From Streptomyces mutomycini (GTDB lineage Bacteria; Actinomycetota; Actinomycetes; Streptomycetales; Streptomycetaceae): DNA of 64,000 nt. This document shows positions 17,221 through 22,765 of this stretch, in pieces. The translations under genes were made by a program, and so were the position numbers. Position 1 is the stretch's first letter; every line of letters starts with the position of its first letter. The notes under the pieces were generated by a model. It made no database searches and had not been told where the DNA came from. It saw only the letters and a list, made by a program, of their open reading frames with translations. The stretch spans positions 1-64,000 of the forward strand of contig NZ_MAPV01000057.1 in the NCBI RefSeq assembly GCF_001700505.1, in the 5' to 3' direction.

Positions 17221-18474
17221 TCAGTCCCGCCGGGCCGTGTGCGAGCCGTCCAGGGCCGGATCGGAAGCGGGCACCTGCGCGGTGTGCGCCTCCGGCCGCG
17301 TGGTGCGCCGGGTACCGATGGCCGGTGCGAGGAAGACCGCCACGGCGACGAACGCGAGGACGACGATCATGGCTGAGCGCAGCCCATAGTGGTCGCCGAG
17401 GAAGCCGAGACCGGGCGGCCCCACGAGGAAGGCGATGTAGCCGATCATCGCCACCAGGCTGACGCGGGCCGCCGGGTCGGGGCCCGAGTCGCCGGCCGCC
17501 GACAGTGCGACGGGGAAGCCGAGCGAGGCCCCCAGTCCCCAGAACAGCACCGCGGCGCCCGCGAGTACGGGGGAGTCGGCGAAGATGACGAGCGTGAGCC
17601 CGAGGGCCGCGGACAGTGCGCTGGCCCGGACGACGGCGGCCCGGCCGAAGCGGTCGATGAAGAAGCCGCCTCCGAAGCGGCCGAGCGTCATGGCGGCGGC
17701 GAAGCCCGCGTAGACGGCCGAACCGAGGGCGGGGTCCACGCCGTGGCCGTCCACCATGAGCAGCGGCAGCCAGTCGTTGGCGGCACCCTCCGCAAGTGCC
17801 ATGGCGAGGATGATCCCGCCGATCAGCAGCAGCCGCCTGTCCTTCCACACCGCGGCCCGGGCCGGCGCCGCGTCGTCGTCGGCGGTCCGGGGCCCCCTCG
17901 TCCTGCCGACCGCGGCGGGGATGGCGCGGAAGGCGTACACGAACATTCCCGCCGCGATGACGGCCACGCCGCCCAGGTGCCACTGCACCGGGAACTCGAC
18001 GGCGGTGCACACGATGCCGACCACGGCGCCGACGACCGTGCCGAGGCTGAAGAAGCCGTGCAGGGTGGGCAGCACCGTCCGGCCGGTGATCCGTTCGACC
18101 TCGGCGCCGTCGATGTTGACCGCGACCTCGCCGCCCCCCATCCCGGCGCCGAAGAGGAAGAGCCCGACGGTGACGGCGGGGGCGGAGGAGAGCAGGGCCC
18201 CGCTTCCGATGACCGCCATGCTGACGATGATCAGCACCGTGCCGACGCCCATGACCGGCCTCGTGCCGAAGCGTGCCACCAGGGCCCCGGAGCTGAGGAT
18301 GCCGAGCATGGAGCCTACGGACAGGCCGAACAGGACCAGCCCCATTTGAGCCGTGGAAGCGTCCAGTTGATCCCTGATGTCGGGCGTCCGCGTCACCCAG
18401 GACGAGATCGACAAGCCGGGCATGAGGAAGAAGAGGAAGAGCGCCGTTCGGCGGCGGCGGGTGGCCAGGTCCAT
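17221..18474 (-). CDS. MFS transporter, 12 TM
   Basis: A 417-residue MFS protein: LFLFFLMPGLSISSWVTRTPDI in TM1, GALVARFGTRPVMGVGTV (motif A region), GGGEVAVNIDGAEVERITGR after TM4/5, and LGRFGGGFFIDRFGRAAVV in the second half. This signature is seen in a group of actinobacterial and proteobacterial permeases with no agreed substrate. ATG 18474 starts four residues before the basic stretch that precedes TM1. The frame is open up to 18591 but without a better start. A small palindrome at 18530-18543 lies in the promoter region. Confidence 0.88.
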   Translation of the reverse strand: MDLATRRRRTALFLFFLMPGLSISSWVTRTPDIRDQLDASTAQMGLVLFGLSVGSMLGILSSGALVARFGTRPVMGVGTVLIIVSMAVIGSGALLSSAPAVTVGLFLFGAGMGGGEVAVNIDGAEVERITGRTVLPTLHGFFSLGTVVGAVVGIVCTAVEFPVQWHLGGVAVIAAGMFVYAFRAIPAAVGRTRGPRTADDDAAPARAAVWKDRRLLLIGGIILAMALAEGAANDWLPLLMVDGHGVDPALGSAVYAGFAAAMTLGRFGGGFFIDRFGRAAVVRASALSAALGLTLVIFADSPVLAGAAVLFWGLGASLGFPVALSAAGDSGPDPAARVSLVAMIGYIAFLVGPPGLGFLGDHYGLRSAMIVVLAFVAVAVFLAPAIGTRRTTRPEAHTAQVPASDPALDGSHTARRD

Positions 18475-18529
18475 CAGGGCACGACTTTCACGAGAAAACG
18501 GCAGGGCGGACGGCACCCCGGGCTGAACA

Positions 18530-18543
18530 TGTACGAACGTACA
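18530..18543. promoter_or_regulatory. Short palindrome upstream of the MFS gene
   Basis: TGTACG-AA-CGTACA, a perfect 6+6 dyad with a 2-nt spacer, 56 bp before the MFS start and in the divergent region toward 18731. It may be a regulator half-site pair. No linked regulator gene is adjacent. Confidence 0.35.
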
Positions 18544-18730
18544 CTCCCGGATCGAGCAGTGGAAGTGGCCCATGGCGGGCGGCGATCGCATGCAACGTGC
18601 TCACGCGGCCGGGTCGGCCCCGGTGCGTGTCCGGAGCGTGCGAGGGTGCAACCGGGGCAGCCGTATCCGTACACCGTGGGCGCGGAGAGCGGCCCGCGGC
18701 CCCGTTTGCCGAGCTGAGGAGGGACGGCGC

Positions 18731-19216
18731 ATGACGACGCTGGCCGTGACCGGACACACCGACCTGACCGAGGAGACGGTGCCGCTCGTACGGGCCGCGC
18801 TGCGCGAGCTGCTGCATCCCTACAGCGAGGACCTCACGGGGGTCTCCTGCATCGCGGCCGGGGCCGAATCGCTCTTCGCGGAGGAGGTCTCGGCCATGGG
18901 CGGCCGCCTCGTCGCCGTCATTCCGTCCCTGGACTACGGCACCGCGGTGGTGAAGCCCGAGGACGCCGCGGTCTTCGACCACCTCAACGAGACCGCCGTC
19001 GAGGTGCAGACCCTCCCGTACGAGACCGCCGACCGCGCCGCGTACGAGGCGGCCGACTCCGAACTGCTGAAGCGGGCGGACCGGCTCGTCGCCGTATGGG
19101 ACGGTACGCCGTCGTCGGGGAGGGGCGGTGGGACGGCCGACCTCGTCGAGGAGGCGCGCCGGGCCGGCGTTCCGGTCGACGTGGTCTGGCCGGACGGCGC
19201 GGCGCGGCGCGGCTGA
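18731..19216 (+). CDS. SLOG-fold (nucleotide-ligand-binding) protein
   Basis: A 161-residue Rossmann-like protein. The Gly/His start (TLAVTGHTDLTEETVPLVRAAL), the acidic SCIAAGAESLFAEE and the late DRLVAVWDGTPSSGRGGGTADLVEEARRAGVPV fit the SLOG superfamily (DprA, LOG, YspA relatives), whose members bind nucleotides or free nucleotide derivatives. Several SLOG families are sensors in nucleotide-signalling defence systems, but no effector gene is next to this one, so I do not assign such a role. ATG 18731 follows GAGGAGGGA closely. It converges with a small membrane protein gene, with one base between the stop codons. Confidence 0.7.
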   Translation: MTTLAVTGHTDLTEETVPLVRAALRELLHPYSEDLTGVSCIAAGAESLFAEEVSAMGGRLVAVIPSLDYGTAVVKPEDAAVFDHLNETAVEVQTLPYETADRAAYEAADSELLKRADRLVAVWDGTPSSGRGGGTADLVEEARRAGVPVDVVWPDGAARRG

Positions 19217-19217
19217 G

Positions 19218-19556
19218 TCACCTTCCCCGTACGGCCGCCGTGACTGCCAGGGCCATGGTTGCCGACAGGGCGGTCACCACGAGTGAGGCGAAGAACAGCA
19301 CCACCAGCCACCCGGGGGTCGCGCCGGTGGTCGTCCCGTCGAAGGAGGCGCAGGCCACCTCCGTCGGGAATACCTGCCTGCGTATGTCGCCGCAGGTGTT
19401 GGGCAGGTCGTCGTTGATCGCGTACGCCTTGACCCAGCACAGGGTCCAGCTCAGCAGGAAGACGGCCGACGAGACGGCGGAGACGGCCCACAGCTGCCTC
19501 GGTCCGTCGGGCCGGGATGCGGTCCGGGGCGTGCTGCTGGGCGGGTGCTGTGCCAT
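19218..19556 (-). CDS. Small two-TM membrane protein of unknown function
   Basis: 112 residues: a Pro-rich cytosolic N terminus, TM1 (AVSAVSSAVFLLSWTLCWVKAYAI), an extracytoplasmic loop with two Cys (NTCGDIRRQVFPTEVACASF) that could form a disulfide, then TM2 (GWLVVLFFASLVVTALSATMAL). I do not recognise a family. ATG 19556 has no ribosome binding site. The loop Cys pair and two-TM layout are the only usable features. Confidence 0.6.
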   Translation of the reverse strand: MAQHPPSSTPRTASRPDGPRQLWAVSAVSSAVFLLSWTLCWVKAYAINDDLPNTCGDIRRQVFPTEVACASFDGTTTGATPGWLVVLFFASLVVTALSATMALAVTAAVRGR

Positions 19557-19588
19557 GCGGGGAGCGTAGCGGCATGGCTGACGGGACA

Positions 19589-20206
19589 TCAGGGCTGGGC
19601 TGATGCCCCGTTCTGTGCGCGGTGGTGGCGTTCGTAATGACGCGCCGCCCGGGCGCGGTTTCCGCAGGAGGGCTTGCACCACTCCTGGCGGCCGTGGCCC
19701 TTCACGAAGTAGCGGACGCAGCGAGGTGCCGTGCACGCCCGCAATCGCCCGCGCTCCGGGCCGCCGAGGAACTCGACGGCGGCACGCGCGAGGGCGGCGA
19801 GGAGCGTGGCCTGCGGGTCGTCCCGGGTGGCCGACAGACGCGCCTCCGGGGGGCCTTCGGGCGGCCAGTCCAGCTGGGGGACGACGGGGACCAGCGCGGC
19901 GGTCGCGTTCAGGTGTGCGACGGCCCTGTCGGCCGGCATCAGCCGATGGGCGTCCGGGGGGCTGGGGCGCGTCGGGCTGACCGCGCGGGCGAACAGCGCG
20001 CGCACCGCGCGTCGTACCTCGACGGCACGGAGCCTGAGGTTCTCGTCCACCACGTCCCCGGCCGCGGGGTCATGTCCGGCCGGCGGGGCGTGCTGCCGGA
20101 GGATCCAGTCCTTCAGGCCCTGGACGGTGGCCAGGTCGTCTGCCACGCCGCCCTCGCCGTCATGGCGGATCGTGCTCGCCAGCTCCAGTGCCGCCCACCG
20201 CTCCAT
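19589..20206 (-). CDS. ABATE/CGNR zinc-finger regulator
   Basis: A 205-residue protein with an N-terminal ABATE-like domain (ELASTIRHDGEGGVADDLATVQGLKDWI, about 7-35) and a C-terminal CGNR zinc finger. The finger spans CTAPRCVRYFVKGHGRQEWC and continues KPSCGNRARAARHYERH, about residues 160-196. CGNR proteins are probable transcription regulators. ATG 20206 is chosen because GGGAG precedes it and because the ABATE domain starts just after it. A longer start at 20287 would run almost into the divergent gene and cross AT-rich promoter sequence. Target unknown; the divergent metallophosphoesterase is the obvious candidate. Confidence 0.85.
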   Translation of the reverse strand: MERWAALELASTIRHDGEGGVADDLATVQGLKDWILRQHAPPAGHDPAAGDVVDENLRLRAVEVRRAVRALFARAVSPTRPSPPDAHRLMPADRAVAHLNATAALVPVVPQLDWPPEGPPEARLSATRDDPQATLLAALARAAVEFLGGPERGRLRACTAPRCVRYFVKGHGRQEWCKPSCGNRARAARHYERHHRAQNGASAQP

Positions 20207-20304
20207 GAGGTCCCGCTCCCGCCCGTACCGGTTGATCGCTCGGTACGCACAGCCTAGGGTCTCTAACGGATAACTGGAAATAGCCATTAGGGGGAGACGT
20301 GACC
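20207..20304. promoter_or_regulatory. Divergent promoter region, CGNR regulator / metallophosphoesterase
   Basis: 98 bp, noticeably AT-richer than the genes around it (20255-20290). On the minus strand TAGGCT is a fair -10 box for the CGNR gene; GGAG at 20293-20296 is the ribosome binding site of the phosphoesterase. Confidence 0.45.
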
Positions 20305-21042
20305 GTGCTGCTCGCACAGATCAGTGACCTGCACCTGGACGGCAGTGAGAGGGCGACCCGTCGCGCCGTACGCGTCATGGATTACCTGCGGGCCCTGCCC
20401 CGCCCCGTCGACGCCCTGCTGGTCACCGGCGACATCGCGGACCACGGCGCGGAGGCGGAGTACGAGGAGGCCGCGCGGATCCTGGCCGCGCCCTTCCCGG
20501 TCCTCCCGTGCCCCGGAAACCATGACGCCCGCCCCGCGTACCGGAAGGCGCTGCTGGGTGAGGCCCCCGACGCCGGACCCGTCAACCGGGTGCACCACAT
20601 CGCGGGTGTCGCGATCCTGATGTGCGACTCCACGGTCCCGGGGCGCGACGAGGGGCGCCTCGACGAGCGGACCCTCGCCTGGATCGATTCGACTCTCGCC
20701 GAACTGCCGCAGGACACACGGGCCCTGATCGCCTTTCACCAGCCGCCCGTCGCGCTCCACCACCCGCTGCCCGACTCCGACATGCTCCAACGCCCCGGTG
20801 ACCTGGCCGCCCTGCTCGACGCGCATCCGCGGGTGGCCGCCGTCCTCACGGGGCACGCACACACCGCGGCTGCCTCCACCTTCGCGGGACGCCCCCTGAT
20901 CGTGGGACCCGCCATCACCTGGACGCTGCGGATGCCGTGGGAGGGCGACATCGCCGCCGACCGCGATCAGCCGCCCGGCCTCGCCTTCCACCTCCTGGAT
21001 GACGACGGCCGGCTGACCACCCACTACCGCGTCGTGATCTGA
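20305..21042 (+). CDS. Calcineurin-like metallophosphoesterase (CpdA-type)
   Basis: A 245-residue class III cyclic-nucleotide-phosphodiesterase-like protein. All metal motifs are present: ISDLHLDG, VTGDIADHG, PGNHDARP, a His in AFHQPPVALHH, and TGHAHTAAA. This is the CpdA pattern (3',5'-cAMP phosphodiesterase), though the family also cleaves other phosphodiesters. GTG 20305 is called because GGAG stands 8 nt before it; the GTG at 20299 is only 2 nt from GGAG. Divergent from the CGNR regulator gene. Cytosolic, single domain. Confidence 0.9.
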   Translation: MLLAQISDLHLDGSERATRRAVRVMDYLRALPRPVDALLVTGDIADHGAEAEYEEAARILAAPFPVLPCPGNHDARPAYRKALLGEAPDAGPVNRVHHIAGVAILMCDSTVPGRDEGRLDERTLAWIDSTLAELPQDTRALIAFHQPPVALHHPLPDSDMLQRPGDLAALLDAHPRVAAVLTGHAHTAAASTFAGRPLIVGPAITWTLRMPWEGDIAADRDQPPGLAFHLLDDDGRLTTHYRVVI

Positions 21043-21126
21043 GCCGGTCGTCGCCCGGCTGCGGCGCGTGCCCCCATCGACGGCCGAAAGGATTCGGGGG
21101 CACCTGCCTGTCCGGCGCCGGTCGGG

Positions 21127-21277
21127 TAGTGTGGCCGCTCCCGAGACCGGGACCGACCAAGGAGGTGAGACCCATTACCGCTTCAGCAGTCTGGGCGCTC
21201 ACCCCCCGCCGTCGTCCGGCCCACCGGGCCTGAGCGATCGCGGAGCGCCCATCGGTCATCCCGAAAGGCTCCGCACC
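21127..21277 (+). promoter_or_regulatory. Probable leader-peptide attenuator upstream of the HemK-like gene
   Basis: TAGTGT (21127-21132) is a plausible -10. It is followed by a near-perfect anti-16S sequence AAGGAGGTGA (21159-21168), a 19-codon leader, and mutually exclusive pairings: GGGCGCTC (21193-21200) with GAGCGCCC (21243-21250), against GCGGAGC (21240-21246) with GCTCCGC (21268-21274). The second pairing brackets the GAAAGG ribosome binding site of the methyltransferase. A third small hairpin (21218-21230) lies at the leader stop. The layout suggests attenuation controlled by ribosome position; direction of control is not decided. Confidence 0.55.
21174..21233 (+). CDS. Leader peptide with AUU start, 19 aa
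   Basis: ATT 21174 lies 8 nt after GGAGG of an unusually strong Shine-Dalgarno sequence. The frame reads (M)TASAVWALTPRRRPAHRA and ends at TGA 21233, 44 bp before the methyltransferase start. An in-frame GTG at 21165 touches the Shine-Dalgarno sequence and cannot be used with it. The peptide has an Arg-Arg-Arg run, which fits the +X+ motif on which macrolide-bound ribosomes are known to stall. AUU is a rare start (known from infC). Translation is inferred, not shown. Confidence 0.5.
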   Translation: MTASAVWALTPRRRPAHRA

Positions 21278-22066
21278 ATGCAGGAATTCGCTCCGCCGCT
21301 CACCTTCTCCACGCTCGTCACCGCGCTCCGATCCGCCGGCTGTGTCTTCGCCGAGGACGAGGCGGAACTCCTCCTCTCCGCGGCGGCCGACCCCGCCGGA
21401 CTCGCCTCCCTGCTGGAACGCCGGGTATCCGGCCTGCCGCTTGAACACGTGCTCGGCTGGGCCGAGTTCTGCGGGCTGCGGATCGCAGTGGATCCCGGGG
21501 TGTTCGTCCCCCGGCGGCGTACGGAGTTCCTCGTACAACAGGCCGCGGCGCTCGCACCCGGCCGGGCTGTCGTCGTCGACCTCTGCTGCGGTAGCGGCGC
21601 GCTCGGCCGGGCACTCGCCTCGTCGCTGCGTGAGGTCGAACTGCACGCCGCCGACGTGGAACCCGCCGCCGTGCGCTGTGCCCGGCGCAACGTGGGCGGA
21701 CTGGGGACGGTCTACGAGGGCGACCTCTTCGAGCCGCTGCCCCCTTCACTGCGCGGCCGGGTCGACGTCCTGCTCGCCAACGTGCCGTACGTACCCACCG
21801 ACGACGTCGAGCTGCTGCCCGCCGAGGCGCGCGTCCACGAGCCGCGCGTCGCGCTCGACGGAGGCGGCGACGGGCTGGACGTGATGCGGCGCGTCGTCGC
21901 GGAGGCCGCCGACTGGCTCGCCCCGGGCGGCAGTCTGCTGGTCGAGACGAGCGAACGGCAGGCGGCGCGCGCCCGGGAGACGGTGGGGAGCACCGGACTG
22001 GCCGCGCGCGTCGTCGTCTCCGAGGAGCTGTACGCCACCGTCGTCGTCGGGACCCGGCCCCGGTAG
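21278..22066 (+). CDS. HemK/PrmC-like class I methyltransferase paralogue
   Basis: A 262-residue SAM-dependent methyltransferase with the PrmC layout: helical N-terminal part (about 1-85) and Rossmann domain with VVVDLCCGSGALGRALA (SAM loop), then ANVPYVPTDDVELLPAEARVHEP and ALDGGGDGLDVMRRVV. PrmC methylates the Gln of GGQ in release factors. Its active-site NPPY reads NVPY here, and canonical prmC lies beside prfA elsewhere, so this is a paralogue with an unknown substrate. GAAAGG lies 9 nt before ATG 21278. The gene is preceded by a probable attenuator, which hints at induction by a translation-affecting condition. Confidence 0.85.
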   Translation: MQEFAPPLTFSTLVTALRSAGCVFAEDEAELLLSAAADPAGLASLLERRVSGLPLEHVLGWAEFCGLRIAVDPGVFVPRRRTEFLVQQAAALAPGRAVVVDLCCGSGALGRALASSLREVELHAADVEPAAVRCARRNVGGLGTVYEGDLFEPLPPSLRGRVDVLLANVPYVPTDDVELLPAEARVHEPRVALDGGGDGLDVMRRVVAEAADWLAPGGSLLVETSERQAARARETVGSTGLAARVVVSEELYATVVVGTRPR

Positions 22067-22085
22067 CCGCGGGCGCGGGCGCGGC

Positions 22086-22619
22086 TCAGTTGAAGCGCCA
22101 GCGCGTCTGGCCGTACGGGTCGCCCTTGGCGAAGCCGAAGGCCGTGCGGGGGTGCACCTCGTAGACCTCCGCACGGCCGCCCGCACCGTTGGAGAACATC
22201 CCGTCCGTGACGCCGAAGTGCCACTCGGCGCCGTACTTCGCCTCCCAGGCCTCGGCCAGCGCGATCAGCCGCTGTTCGTCCGTCACCCTGGCGGCAGGGC
22301 CCTCGACCACCACGTCGAAGCCCTCGCGCAGCGTGTTGGCGCCCGTGGTCAGGACGACCTCCGGGTTGGACGCCAGATTGCGCGCCTTGCGTTCCGAGGG
22401 GCCCGTGCAGAAGTGGAGCGCGCCGTCCGACCAGAGGCCGATCAGCGGGGTGACGTGCGGGCGGCCGTCGGGGCGGACGGTGGACAGCCAGTACAGCTCG
22501 GCGTCCTGCAGCAGCGAGACCGCCTCCGCCCACGGACGGGCGGTGGCGTCCTCGCCGCTGTAGTGCGGGTCGAGCACGGTCTCAGGGGCGGTGGCGTCCT
22601 TCTCCGGTGTGACTGACAT
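22086..22619 (-). CDS. Pyridoxamine 5'-phosphate oxidase-fold (FMN/F420-type) protein
   Basis: A 177-residue split-barrel protein: LQDAELYWLSTVRPDGRPHVTPLIGLWSDGALHFCTGPSERKARN is the standard N-terminal half of the PNPOx-like family, with the Arg/Ser-Lys cofactor patch, followed by NPEVVLTTG and VVVEGPAARV. Actinobacterial members bind FMN, F420 or heme and are oxidoreductases or biliverdin-reductase-like enzymes; the cofactor here is not certain. ATG 22619 follows GGGAGG closely. It converges with the methyltransferase gene, 19 bp apart. Confidence 0.85.
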   Translation of the reverse strand: MSVTPEKDATAPETVLDPHYSGEDATARPWAEAVSLLQDAELYWLSTVRPDGRPHVTPLIGLWSDGALHFCTGPSERKARNLASNPEVVLTTGANTLREGFDVVVEGPAARVTDEQRLIALAEAWEAKYGAEWHFGVTDGMFSNGAGGRAEVYEVHPRTAFGFAKGDPYGQTRWRFN

Positions 22620-22765
22620 GCGGGCCTCCCATGGCGTTGCATCGGCGCGTGGCGCCTTATTCCGATCGTCCCCGTGAAGTACGGACTCCGCCCCCGCTCC
22701 GGAATCATCGGCGCGGGGCTAGGCTCGAAGGGCGGATATGTGAGGTCGGCTGGCAGGAGACACGG

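Noticed and set aside
18731..19556. A SLOG-based anti-phage defence system
   Set aside because: There is no nucleotide cyclase, nuclease or TIR effector in the neighbourhood, and the membrane gene is on the opposite strand.
21165..21233. GTG as start of the leader peptide
   Set aside because: It directly touches AAGGAG, which leaves no spacing for initiation; ATT at 21174 has the right distance.
21068..21277. Long N-terminal extension of the HemK-like protein
   Set aside because: It would run through the promoter and attenuator in another frame; ATG 21278 has a proper binding site and matches family length.
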